Shown: positions 46,501-59,084 of the stretch, in pieces
Layout: each line of letters begins with the position of its first letter
How positions within the stretch are numbered: position 1 is the stretch's first letter
Source: Cerrena zonata
Taxonomy: Eukaryota > Basidiomycota > Agaricomycetes > Polyporales > Cerrenaceae
Assembly (NCBI GenBank): GCA_038087015.1
Contig: JASBNA010000010.1
Span: 868,001-932,000 of the forward strand
Length of the DNA: 64,000 nt
Direction of reading: 5' to 3'
Position numbers and translations under genes: made by a program
The notes under the pieces: model-generated
What the model was told of the DNA's origin: nothing
The model's input: the letters and a program-made list of their open reading frames with translations, nothing else
Databases searched by the model: none

Positions 46501-49500
46501 ACATCTACTGAATCATCTGCCAACGGATGCCGTCACCAACCTCACATGTATACACCATCACGTACCTACACTTACCACAACAATATATTTTGTTGAGGGC
46601 CCTTGATTGAACCCCGGTTATAATTGTGGATCCATACTCTCCAGCAACGGCAAGGACTATTTGCAACGTGTATTTGAATTCCGCAGAAGAGATAGAATAT
46701 ATCATAGATTTCGTTCTAGACACTATAGAACAGCTACCCTATCGCATGGGAGGCGGTTCGAGGTATTATTGTGACCACCCTTAGCGATCCATACATTCTT
46801 CATGGATGAAACCATGACGGTCTTGAGGCTGAAAGCCTACCGAATGACGACTTGTGAGAGGGACAAACGGCGAAGACAGGCGGTACGAGCTGAAAGAAAT
46901 TGGGATGCATAAGAGCTCAACAATTCTCGTATGAGCTAGAATAACCGATACGTCAAGGCTAGCGATACTGTTGAGTGACGTGAACATTCAACGAGTGGAG
47001 AGACCAACAAATAGGACTAGCCATTGTTTCAGGAGAGTACACCGTAAGTCGAGAAGGGTGGGTGGAAGAAAATTGGATTATTGAGCACGAGACTTTGGGT
47101 TATGTTGGGTTGGTAACTCTTTCGGAAAGGAGAATTTCAGTCGAGATAAGACGAAACATGGGAGATGCCATTTCTGCGTCCATAGACATAGGTGACGAGC
47201 GTAGCGAGAACGCTAAATAGAGGGAGACAGGAGAGTGAGTCGTCTACATAAGATCACGAGTTGTATGAAGTTTAGTCAGAGTAAGGGTACGAAATCCAGC
47301 AGAGAGAGGTAGATGCCGCCGGAGAACATTAGAGTGAGTATCGAGTCACGGATACGGACACGCTCCGCAGCGACTGATAGCGTCATCGACAAACCAAGGA
47401 CGCCTAGTCTTGAACGTTTTCGTCATCTGCTTCGGCCGTGGTGGCTGTAATGTATTGAAAGGTGAATGAGGAAGTAAAATGCTTCGAAGGGACCACGAGC
47501 TGAGTAGCATGGCAGTCAACTGACGGACCGATAACAGACAGATGCACCCATCTTTTTTGATATGCACCGAACACGTCTGCATATGGAGTCTTTATTGTAC
47601 ATATCTGGCTATATACTAGCATGTCAAAACGAAACTCGTAGAGGCTAGAAAGCGATTTACCTGGAGTAGACAGTTGTATAGCCCGGATTCGTAGTTTGGA
47701 GTGCATTCGTCCCGGCTTGGCTAAAGAGGAGTTCCAGTATCGAGGATAGACATGGTGGCTCTTTTCCGAACAAGGAAGAGAAGCGAGTGTCTAAACGAAA
47801 CATCGCCAGGTCCTACTTCGAGTCAGGAAGATCCACATCACGGATAGGATGCTAAAGTCAAGATTTTTCTTTGGGCGCGAGATATTGAACATGAGTGATA
47901 TATCTCCAGAAGGGAACGAAGTTTACATGCGGGATTGCAAGCAGGAGTGGGTACTTCTTTGAAATGTAAAGCGTTTGAACTTCGTAGAGGCCGGGAGAAT
48001 GAACGTCAGGACCGAGGGGGCTCCGAACATCGTCATGCAACCGGGAGGAGCTGCGAGTGAGTCAGAACGGAAACAGGCACGGTACGATGGATTGGAAATC
48101 GAGATATGAGCGCACCATTAAAGTGTCGGCAGAGAGTGCAGCGCGAATACCGTGTATCCTATATCCTTGATTTGAGACGAACGAAACGAACACGACCTCA
48201 TCAAGGGAACACTGTAACGGGGACAACGAAGATAGACAAGGATTGGAGGCGATGCATGATGTCACCTCTTCAGATCAAGGTGTGATGTTGAGCAAGGAGT
48301 TCCGAAGAATGAATGGCCTGCCGGTAGGAGGGGGGGTGGAGTAGTTGGAAAAAGACATTGTGGGCACAAAATCAGATTAACCGGCCGAGGTTGAGGGTAC
48401 GGATTGTGGACTTGCAAAGGGTATGCCGAAGATATAGACTCGAGAACTTGTCGCTAGGATGGCAGGCGAGTGTCTATCCATGCAGAATTATTGTGACCAA
48501 AAGGACCTAAGTGCATATGGTTTTCAAATAACCACTGTAAGTACTCCTTCGCATTGAAAATGGGGTGAGTAGCTAAGGGATGGTATCATGGTATCCAGAA
48601 AGGGGTATTGAAAGAGTAGGCGAGAAATCCTGCGAGTATTCAGGATATCATCGAGAATAATGCTCTGGATAGGATGTAATGAAGCCTACAAAGAAAATGC
48701 CTAATGTTCGGAGGAGAAATCAGTAGGAACGCTAGGAGCAACATCCCAGAGGTATAATACCAGGTCACGGACAGTCACCGACCGACGTGGACGCATTCCG
48801 TAGCAACGGCTGGTGTGACGGTAGGGTGATGAGGACACCTGAACCCAGGTTTTCTTGTCGTACGTCTCGACAGTGGTCGCAATGTAGCGAGAGTGGAAAT
48901 ATTTGAATAGTCGGAGCTACGAGTTTAGAGTGGTGATAGGCCGACTGTCTAACGTCAGAGATGACCTCTCCCCAAAAGTCATCGACGCGTGTAGTCGTGA
49001 AGGTATGTGTGCGTTTAATGCTAGCACGTCACGACGAGTCTCATAGGTAAGTTCTCGGAGTAAACGGTCACCTAGCTCATCTTGATAGAGGATGACAGAG
49101 CCCTTTCAGCCTTGGGTAGAGAGGATCGCGGATGTCCAAGGGCAGTCGTCAAAGGGATCAGATGAGGCTGTTCGAACAAGCAAAGGCAAATATCGTGACG
49201 AGATCTTGACGAATTTCACTTTCTCGAAAGTGAGAATCGAGTTGAGCCAACATGATGTTTAGGATACAGCTCCCGAAAGAGTGATATCTGTGTTCGAATC
49301 CACCCCATAAACGCGAGACAGCTCGCGCGTAGATGGATACACCGAGAGGCGATGAAGCTTGGATGTGATACTCCAAGCAAAGAAGGGTGGTTGACCCTGT
49401 CTGATACGGCAGTTGTACGTATCAGCGCAAAGGAAGCTATGAAGGGGACAACACCGAAAGGAATGACGCCGTGAGGACTTGTCAAAAGACATAGCCATAT

Positions 49501-50340
49501 TGTGTCCGTGTTGCTAGGATCTGAGCGAGAAGCTCGATCCCGTAAAGATGCTGTGGTATGAGCGCGGTATGATAGTTTCAGGTATCCCTGGTTTTGAACC
49601 TGAGATGAGATTCCGAAGCTACAAAGATGTAACTCGTTGAGAAAGAATGTTGGCTCGGAGGATCATGAAAGGTGTAATATTCTCCGTCGGCAAATGTCGA
49701 TGGGTGGGGTGTCGAGCGAGGGATGAGGTCGGTATACGTTAAAAAATGGACTCGAGTGAGGGCGTGGTATGGATAATTTGCGGATAAGTATGGGAGAGCC
49801 TAAATAACGTCGACCGACTGAGGTTGTGGGGATGGGGAACCGTCCTGAGCTTGTAGAAGAAGGCGTGTGTAGTGTCCATAATCAAGATAATAAGTTTCTA
49901 GCTGTGAAGCGTAGCTTCGCGGTCAATCGTGAAAGCAGGACAAGGAAACTATATGTTAGATCGACCGTACTGGCCTGATATGAAAATACACACGGTGTAA
50001 ACTTGACTATTCGTTTTCATGTCCTAATTCTAATCACCGTAATAGTATTAGAATGTTGAGCTGATAGTTGGGGTGTAGCAGGATGATTGTTTGCACGCTT
50101 TAAAGTCGGGGGCTCGAGAGCGAGTTTGAAGGCCCGCAGAGATGTTGATTGTCGGGATGCGTATGCAAGGGGGATGCTCCGCAAGGTAATCCAGTGGGCT
50201 AGAGAAGTGACAGAGAAACGAGCACAGGCTCATAGGGATATCTCAGAGCAGACCATCACCGGTCCTGTACAGCTGCAGGAGTGGAGGGAACGGTGGGTCG
50301 CCAAGCCTGCAGCTGTGCAGGATGACGTCGACAGGAAAGT
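46501..50340. repeat. R/S repeats after cassette C
   Basis: 46.5-47.7 kb pairs with 27.2-28.3 kb. 48.26-48.35 kb resembles 12.56-12.66 kb (GGAGTTCC...AAGG/GAAG contexts). The expected first T box of this unit (about 3.6 kb upstream of the gene start in units A and B) is missing. 49.9-50.3 kb is AT-richer and includes a 117-codon ORF overlapping T box 8 that I do not call a gene. Confidence 0.5.
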
Positions 50341-50377
50341 CACAAGCGCTAGAGCTGATCGATGCTCTCTGATTGGA
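50341..50377 (+). promoter_or_regulatory. Conserved T box 8
   Basis: CACAAGCGCTAG, spacer, TGATCGATGCTCTC, then TGATTGG. P8 follows. Confidence 0.45.
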
Positions 50378-52060
50378 TGGCAACCGAGGCCACCTAATCC
50401 TCGTACTCGAACATGCCTTCTCTCCACGGTGTCTCAATAGGTACGTTCTATGATTCCTCCTCTACCTAGCCGTCCTCCCAACACCACCGCTCTCTTGAGC
50501 CAACAATCGTCACACGCTATGGCCGACTGGGGACCCTTCATTGTTTCCTGCATACCTCGCAGAAGCTCTGGCTCTTCCCTTCTCGAATACATGCTCTCTT
50601 GCTCACATCTTATTCCACCTACCTCTGTTTCTGAACAACATGAAGACGACCGGATGACCACGACTGCTCTTTATCTCGGAAGGCTAGACTTGAGTCTTGC
50701 CTCTTTCTGAGAAGTTTATGCTCGACCCAGGGTTCGGTTCACCATGCCCGACTCAGGCTCTATCATCCGTCTCTGAGCTCTATCCTCGCGGTGACAGCAC
50801 TAGTATTACCATTCCACTCGTAAGTAGGCATGTCCGAATGCTTAGTAACTCTCTGATGCTACAATGTAGTTGATTGCGAGATGATCGCTCCGACTCCATG
50901 TTGAGTCGTCGAACCAATCTCGCCCACATTTTCCGAGTCTTCCGGACGAGAACTGCGACGAAGACCTAGTAGGGTCTACTATTATCCTCGGAATTCAACA
51001 TCCACCTCATCGTCTCTACACGCATAGAGGACTGTAATCGACGCTCTGGGAATCGCGCGGATGAAGATTATGACGTACGAAGATCTCGCTATTGCCGTTG
51101 ACTATACGATAACTAGGACGCCATATGTTAAGTCAAGATAATATATACTGGTATCAGCTGTGTCACTCTGGCCCGTCGAAAATGGGAGCCTGAACTCATC
51201 CAGTGTACCAGTCTTCAATCGGAGTGACATACCGAGCAAAACGAACTGGAACGTTATCCCAATCTGGGGCAGTAGAAAAGCCGAGGATCTCGTCGGTGCT
51301 AAAAGCTACCCATCAGTACCGGTATGTATGCGCTTTCTTTACGAATTCACGAGCTCAGATGCTATTGGTACCGAAGGTAACTTGTCCAACTCTTATGCAT
51401 GTCGAAGATGTCACAGTTGAAGCTTGACCAACCATACGCTGGAAGCCTCGAGAAGCTCGTTTTCGCACATAACGAGGTTCGTTCGCTCTGGCTTACTCCT
51501 TTATAGGACAATCAATTTTACAAGTGTCGTTCCAACGAGAAGATCCTTTCTTTCCCCAACGGCTTGAGCCCAAACTACTAGAACCACAGCTGTCGAAGGT
51601 GTGTACCTCGTCCTCCGCCTCTGTACCCAGGCCTAACACCACCAAAGACAAAATATTCCTCGGTTGTTACTCACAATCATTTGTGTAGGTACTAATACGA
51701 CCTATCACGTCATAAGAAACGACCATCCACCTCTGAAAAAGGCCCTTACACCGCCAAATTCCAATTATGCTTGCCATGGAATCCGAAAGGGTGAGTATAT
51801 TCGAAAGAGTAACACAACCTTGGGAAGAGGTAGAATGTCCAAGCACCGAAAGCGACATAGGTATCCCTGAGGTGGAAAAGGAGTACCCACTTCTTCACTT
51901 GTGTATCCAATGTTTTAATATCGTGGCTATGGTCTCGATACGTCAGGATGTCCTCACCATACCTAATACTCTTACTATCGCAATATACTTCATTGAAGGT
52001 CAATCCAGAGCCTATTCTCGTACTCAACATCACCTCTTGCCATCAAAGGTGACATGATAA
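50378..52060 (+). pseudogene. P8: decayed P-family gene, best preserved exon order
   Basis: An ATG-led frame MADWGPFIVSCIPRRSSG (about 50520) runs for 63 codons to a stop. The first intron is intact (50820-50869: GTAAGT...CTGATGC...TGTAG). The frame 51160-51420 keeps 86 codons up to the second intron donor GTATGT at 51321. The third donor GTGTGT is near 51599. Stops in the exon after the first intron and frameshifts make a functional product unlikely. Confidence 0.45.
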
Positions 52061-55000
52061 CTGGAGACCTCAACTAAGGAGATGCTGTTAGGAATGTAAT
52101 CTTCCCCAATTTCCCAGCGACTACCACTCAATAGGTTAATTGACTACAACTTACGACAGTCTGAGCTGGTAAATACTCGCCGCTGCGATGCACCACTAGT
52201 GATACCGAAGCCCATTTTGTCCGTGGCGTTATGGTATAATTGAATCGACCTGCGCCCAAATAACCAACGTCTCCACTCGACGATATTCCACAGAGAAGCA
52301 TTATCACAGGAGCAAAGTAACTTTATTTAATTATAGATTTATATTCTCCTTTGATGGTGACCATTTACATTTGGGTTCCATGTACAGTATCTCTTTCTAG
52401 ACGCGATTAAACATCTTCGTGCTTAGGGGAAGTCATTTCCACACCGATAGATAGATGGTAGACAATGAAAGACCAAAGTATATCTTAGTACGTAGTGACA
52501 AGGCTGGACGGAAGCCAGCAGGAGAGAAAAGTCGTGTGTCGGAGATCATGACAAACACGAAGCTCATAGCGGCAAAAGCACAAAATCCAGCAGAGAGATG
52601 TGGACATCACTGGAGATGCTTGGAGCGAGCTCCCACATACCTATCGTGTCACGGACATGTGACACCGACTGATAGCGTTAACAAGAAAGTAAGGACACCT
52701 GGGCTCAATATTTCTTGTCTTTATGGGCTATATAGTGTCCCAAAATTATTTTCCGCGGTAAGTGCCAGAATAGAGTGATTTCGCGACAAGTCGATCGCTA
52801 TTCATGGCATTTTCCGCAGAGTGCCCAAAAGATTTCCGCGCTCTATTGAAGACAATCGTTGCGCGCGGCAATAATTCTGGTGACATTTCTGTCACCAAAT
52901 GGATTGATGGAGGCTATCCGAACGTTGTATCAACCCAGTCTTTTCTAGTAAATCCTGATGTTTCTGGTGGTCTTAGAAACATGAAGCAAAGGGTTTGCTT
53001 CCCTTACAAGACATCATGCTGATCCAAGGGTGACATTATAATGATCCTTATAATATTGGAAAGATACCAGTACTATATCACAAGAGGCATGACAATCCCA
53101 AGGATCCCTTATTATTCTTACACAAATTTGTAGTCTCTTACTAGCTCAACCCATTAGCTCTGAATCTCTTAGAAGCAATGTGAAACAAGATAGAGTTTCA
53201 AGAAGTCCAAATTAACATGTCGGACATGAGACATAGAGAGTTGAGTTACGGAACTCTGACCCACCGTGGAACCAGCCTCAAGTTAGTGTCGAGGTTCTGC
53301 AACTTAGCGCGGAATCACCAACCAACTTACCGCGCGCGAGCTAAATACATACCGCGGAAGGCCATAATTTTGGGACACTATATTACCCATATGTCTTCCA
53401 TCGTGGTAGCAGTTTGCATGTAAGTATTGAAACAGGGGAGTGACGAAGTAAAATAATAATTTTCCGAGGGTACGACCAGCTAGGTAGCATGGTGGTCAAC
53501 CGGCAGTCTGACAACAGAGATAGACGCAATCTCATGACACCACTCTCCTTGATATGTCCCCGAAAACGTCCGAGTCAACGTATGGCGCGGTGGTGGTGTG
53601 CATTCAGCTCTATGTTAGCATGTCAAAATAAATCTCGTGCAGAAGAACTTAAATAAGAAATTCCCCATCGCAGAAAAATATATTTGAGGGATGGTACTGT
53701 CGTTTTCGTCTGGAATGAAAAAATGTTGGCCAAGATGTACATTAGAGATAACGAGGGCAACCAGACTGGCCTCACGTGAGGAGAACTGAGGAAGAGATGG
53801 ATCTCACCCACTGTGTTGGCTCTCCCGGTACCTTTCATCCTGAATTGTAAGTTCGACTGCTCGATGTGCTGGTTATATGCAAGTTCAGTTTTCTGCGGCC
53901 TATCGTTTCTCAATCAGGTGTAATAGGATTCACCTAACACCATGGTAATTAAATGTGCAAAGAGGGAAATCCAAATTCGTAAATCCGTGGTCCGAAGGCA
54001 GTGAATCAATGGAGTAATCGTCGGTAGAGTCAAACGTGGGAGGGAGTACAATAGAGAAATATTGAGTGAGATCGAGGACATTTGATAGGATAACAGGTAT
54101 GCATACCTGGCGAGATGGACCTTGATTCAAGACGAGCCGTCTGAGGACCTGGAGCTTTTACGCCCAAAGCTCCGAAAACAGTATTCCGTGATGGTTAAAA
54201 GGTAATTTAATGAGGTCGAATGTGAGATGTGACCGGGGTGAGATCACGACATTCAACCGACCGAGAAGGTTGAAGGTAAATTAGACTGTAGTTAGGACGA
54301 AGATTGAACGCTTTGTGAACGCTTCGTTGTCGTATCACACAGAGGGGGCTGAATGACTGGTGTGGCCCTGGAACGGACAGATCATGTATGTTCTAGCGGG
54401 AAATAGTCTGTAATCGTGAAGAATGAATACGACCGATGTGAGAAGCAATAAACACGTACCGTTATCTTATAACCACCTCACCACACGTTCGCATTCAACA
54501 TGTGATTGATTGATCTCATCTGCGGGAAGGGAGTTGTGGTGGTAACGAAAGACTATAAGATGTATCGATCGCACAGGCCTATCGAGAACAATCGTCAGAT
54601 AAACGACGTCCGTCGAAGCAAGGGTGTAGAGGGGCAAGTAGTGTTGAAAGTGGTAAGAAATGTACCTATTCGAGGTCGTCTTCCAACCGTGTTTGTAGCA
54701 GACGGAACACATCGAACAGGGAGAATAGCGAATTGGCGTGATCTGAAGGTGCGATGAAGTAGGCAGTGTGGTGATAAGTTGACTGCTTAACATGAGAGAC
54801 AGGCATGACAATGGCGTCCTCTCCCCGAAACCCTCGATATATGTGTGCGGCTATACTAGCATATAGCGTAGACGACTCTTCGGAGTGTGTATTCAGATGG
54901 CTTGATTTGATCGAGGGTGATCACCTGTTCCAGAATAGGGTACATGGGGATGTTGAGTGTCCAAACGATTGAGTGAGCATTCGAACGGTCGAGAAGAGGA

Positions 55001-56655
55001 ATGTCTGGACAAGCTGTAGGCGGATTCCACTGTGAGAAAATGGGGATTGAGTTAAGTAGTACAGAATGGATAGGGTAGAGGTGTCCGAGAGTGGCAGACC
55101 TGAGGCATTACGCGTTGGTGATAAGGGAAGTCAACCATGATCTTGGTGTTCTCCAAAATCGTCGATGTCTGCGAAGGTATGCGTGCAGCTCCATGCTAGC
55201 ACATCATAATGAATCACCCCAGCGAGATTATTGAACTGCGTTCTCAGGGTGGATAGTCCGGGTACTTCGTTGTGGTACAGATCGAAAGCACCTTTCCAGT
55301 TGCGATCTCGAGTCTCCGAGGGTAGTCGTCAGAGGGATCGAGTAGACGCTCTCCAAACGAGTACGAAGAAAGGTGCGCGTCGGGATGAGTCATCGATGAA
55401 CTCTATTTTGGGGACTTTGAAATAGTAAAATGCGTCGATACGATGGACAGCATCCAGCGATCCGAAAGCTTCGTAATCAAGTTAGGTGCGAGGGATTGGC
55501 GCAAGTGATACCGACAAAAAAAGAACCCAGGTGCACAGGGGGCGAGGAAGGCTGGCCAAGCAAAATAGTACTTAACTTGGCCTTGTACGGCTGTTGTGCA
55601 GGTGGTCGAAAAGGGGAACGTCAAAGAACGAAAGAGACGGCATCGAAGAGGATGAAGAGTATATGGGGAGCCTCTGAATGAGTCCGAATGCGTGGTGGAA
55701 GGTTATCGTTATCGACAAAATGTATAGCGAAAGGTTTGATGGGTTGTATATCAATATTATGAAAGTACCATCCCATTTTGAAGTGTGGGTATGGTGTATC
55801 TTCGATTCTTGAATTGAAATGAGGGTGTATGGGTTTGGAGGTGAGGCTTTGTTAGAAAAGTGTCCACGCGAGGAAAATGAGGATGGGCGGGGATTTAATA
55901 TTGAATAATCAATAGGGATACACCATCTCCCATGGACAGATGAAGATGGATCGAGTGATGCGTGAAGTGTTGATCAAGGAATACTGGCTGGTGAGCGTTT
56001 GTCGGCGGTCTTGAATGAAGGGGCAGTGTATACCACTTACAGGCAGATTCAGACAGCCCAAATCGATGGTGACTGACTGAGGTCGAAGGCCATGGTATGC
56101 AGCCATGAAAGCTACAACCAAGGGAGGTGTATATGGAGTCCACGACTCGGATGTCGGGTTTGAGGTGCTGTAGTGCAGGACCATGGTTTGCTTACGCTCA
56201 GGATGGGAAAGGAAGCCTTCTAAACATAAGAGCGATTAGTATAAGTCATACTAGAGAGGGACTAACAGGAGGGTACGCACGAAGTTTTGTAAACTCGACC
56301 GTTCGTGTTCAAGCTCAAGCTCGAGCCCGAAACTTGAAGCTTTGAAGTCTCGTCCTGGGAGACCGTTGCACGTTGAACCAATAGACATAATGTACCAGTA
56401 CAGAACGCACGCTCCAAAGTAGTGAGACAACTAAGGCTCGTCCGAGTGCTGCTGCGAGTCTGGGGACCTTCGGTCGATTTAGGTTGTCGACCCGCAGAGG
56501 GAAGGACGATGCTCAGCTAGCTATAGGTGGTGGAGCGGGATATAGAGGTAGCGGATGGAAGAATACAGGCCCAGAGTAGCAGACCATCGTTGGGCCTGTA
56601 AGAGTAGAGAGACCTAGGAAGACATGCCAGTGTTGTCGACTCGTCGATGACGTCG
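52061..56655. repeat. R/S repeats between P8 and T box 9, with one inserted element
   Basis: 52.44-52.72 and 53.39-53.65 kb are an R block split by the 670-bp element. The remainder is S repeat. The GGGTACGCAC module with TTTTGTAAACTCGACCG at 56271-56299 is another unoccupied relative of the pogo target. No gene is supported; ORFs of 60-115 codons are not shared between copies. Confidence 0.5.
52722..53391. mobile_element. 670-bp non-autonomous DNA transposon with 6-bp target duplication
   Basis: Terminal inverted repeats of 28 bp match at 26 positions (TATGGG, two mismatches, then ATATAGTGTCCCAAAATTAT). A further shared TTCCGCGGTA lies just inside each end. TGTCTT flanks it on both sides (52716-52721 and 53392-53397). 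Removing the element and one TGTCTT gives TTCTTGTCTTCCATCGTGG, which matches the R-block text at 63631 (TCTCGTCTTCCGTCTCTGTGG with small differences). Inside is a 72-codon open frame (52804-53022) with a protein-like stretch, TKWIDGGYPNVVSTQSF, possibly a transposase remnant. The superfamily is not assigned. Confidence 0.75.
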
Positions 56656-56698
56656 CACTAACGGAGGACAAGCAAGCGCTCGATATTGATCGACGCGC
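56656..56698 (+). promoter_or_regulatory. Conserved T box 9
   Basis: GACAAGCAAGCGCTC, spacer, TTGATCGACGCGCTC, then TGATTGG. This is the copy closest to the apparent consensus of all nine. Confidence 0.5.
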
Positions 56699-58640
56699 TC
56701 TGATTGGAGGGAACTGTGCTTCACCTGTTCGTTTCTCCTCCGAGAAGCTCTCTTCTGTCCCTTCGCATCTTCTCTCTCCCTCTCTCCACTGTGTCCCAAC
56801 ACGCCCGCTATATGCATTCCTCTGCTACCTCCCAAAGTATCCCGTCTTCGAATCAACAACCGTCCCACGCTACGGTCGACTCAGAGTCTTCATTGTTCCC
56901 TGCGTACCTCAGGCTTGCAGAAGCTGACTCTTTTCTCTCCGCATAAACCTTCTCTTGCCCATATCTTTCTTCGCCTTCCCTTTCTTCTAAACAACAATAA
57001 CACTACTGGATGACAAGAACTACTCTATATTCCGGAAGGGTCGGGCAGAGTCCGTTGCCTCTTTATAAGACCACTCTGTTCGAGACCAAGGACTCGGAAA
57101 GGCCAGGACTCGGTCTTGAGGATAACGTCACAGGTATTACATCCCATTCGTAAGTACACATCTTTGTATTTCAGGTACCTCTCTGACGCTACAATGTAAA
57201 GTGAATATTTATCGCGAGACTATTTCTCTGATCCCATGTCGAGTGATCGACTCAAACTCGCCCATCTTACAGTTTTATACTTCGATTTCTAATGACCTCC
57301 TGAACTATACCGAGACACTATGGTTGCCAACTATTCCGACTCTTCCAACGAGATTTGCGACTTGTTTCCGTTGGAGATCTTGTCAATCTCTTGTCGAAAG
57401 GCCATCATTGTTGTCCTTGATGTGTATGCGCTCTCTGCTCAACATGTATAGGACACTATGACCGACACCATCGACCTGGCTAAGATGAGAATCCTCGCAT
57501 ACGTCCCGCTGTTGTCATCAACTATACGAAACTCTGATGATTTGATGTCACATCTACTGATACTTATCAGCCGCGGCACTCCAGTTTGCCGACAACTGTA
57601 ATTGACGTATCAATGTACAAGTCCCTAAATGGAGAAATCTACCAACTAGAACGAACCGGATCGTTCTTGCAATCCGGTGGGACGAATAGGACCGCGAAAC
57701 TAGCCCTATGGTGAGGTTAGGGAAGTAGGAAACCTGTCTCGGTGCTAATACTGTCCTATTGATGTTAGTATGTAGGTGCCTTATTTATGGGTCCACAGTC
57801 TGAGATCCTATTGGTACTGCAGGCGACTCGACCAACGACATTATATGTGCCAAAAGTCACAGAATCGGAGCCCTCGTCTTTAAATGACGTGCTTCGTTCG
57901 CAGCGACTTACTACTTCATAGAATGATTTCACGAGTGTCATTGACGAATAATTGCTTTCTTACCCCAATAGTCTGGATCCAAGCTACTGGAACTGCAGCT
58001 GTTAGAGGGTATGTACTTTGTCCTTTGCATCGATATGTCGCCCCTTTAGCGGTATTATTTTCCACTTGAGGTTAACACAAAATCTCATGGCCGACGGTCG
58101 ACCCATACCATATCAAGTACGCTGTCGAAGAATGAGGTCAAACGTTAGATCAAGCGGACTTGTATGATTGCTAACGTTGTCAGTACACCTCTCGGTACTT
58201 CTCTGGCGTTGCGACGTAGGTCAGTTGTTTCCCAGTATATTTGGCCCGACTACTACTAAAGAACCTTGTTTGATTGCTCTTCCCGCTGCTACCTCAGCTG
58301 AGGGCTTCTCAAGGCATCGCTGCTGCTTATACCTACAGTTGTTTGAAGGCCACTCACCTATGTCAACAATTTGCTGGAGTCCATTTTCCACGATGGGAGC
58401 CATCATATTGCCCGGGGATCCCCTCGAAATGGGCCGATGTTGTGATCTGTACTGGCTTTATCACTGAGATGGGGATTCTGACTCTAGTGTGTAACAAATC
58501 TATCAGTATTCATTATGCGATGTTGATGACAATATTTGACAATATTTATCCATATCATGTCTTTCTTCGAGCTATGAGCAGTCTCGGGATTCCACTTACC
58601 GGACCCATATTCAAATGTCAAGTCAATAAGGCAGAATAAT
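56699..58640 (+). pseudogene. P9: decayed P-family gene downstream of DUF6533 gene D
   Basis: The start region reads MHSSATSQSIPSSNQQPSH (about 56814) and is open for about 45 codons. The first intron keeps its donor (GTAAGT at 57150) but its acceptor is changed to GTAA near 57199. Later, ANVVSTPLGTSLALRRRS (about 58170-58225) is better preserved than in P1 and P7. A 121-codon frame at 58274-58639 lies at the 3' end; its role is unknown. Confidence 0.43.
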
Positions 58641-59084
58641 CAAATAGAATCCTGGTGGTGACAGGAACTCTCTGACATTGGTGTGTCATGGTCTAGTTCG
58701 TGATTTTATTTGTGTCTCGATTAATAGAACCAATACCTGTCATGGGCGTGATAGATGACTACAACACCTTATTTTGTGGCTCACTCATATTGGTATTTAG
58801 TAGCTCTGTCAATGATGCCTTTTGTTGTTGCACACATTCTCTCATGTCTTGGTTCCTCAGGGTATGCATGTCCTGTTCTCAAAATTATCCACTGCAAAGA
58901 GAGATATTACCAACATGATGTGTATAATACCATCTACATATTTTACAATCAGTGAGTCAAATATATACAGCATTTGTAAATAGATAATCCAGGTCAAGAT
59001 AGATAAATAACAGAGATAGAAAAATCATTCAATCAAATCATAACTATGTTCTATAGATATGGATACCAAGATTGAGGAGAAATA
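58641..59084. other. AT-rich 3' flank of DUF6533 gene D
   Basis: AT-rich. From about 58961 (AAATATATACAGCATTTG) it resembles the flank of copy A (AATATATACAGTATTTG at 7689). No ORF of interest was seen. Confidence 0.45.

Noticed and set aside
50087..50440. 117-codon ORF with arginine- and tryptophan-rich text resembling the tail of a reverse transcriptase
   Set aside because: The similarity is impressionistic, its last third is the T box 8 sequence, and no reverse transcriptase, endonuclease or LTR is present nearby.
58274..58639. 121-codon plus-strand ORF at the end of P9
   Set aside because: Not conserved as a frame in P1 or P7; treated as part of the decayed P gene.
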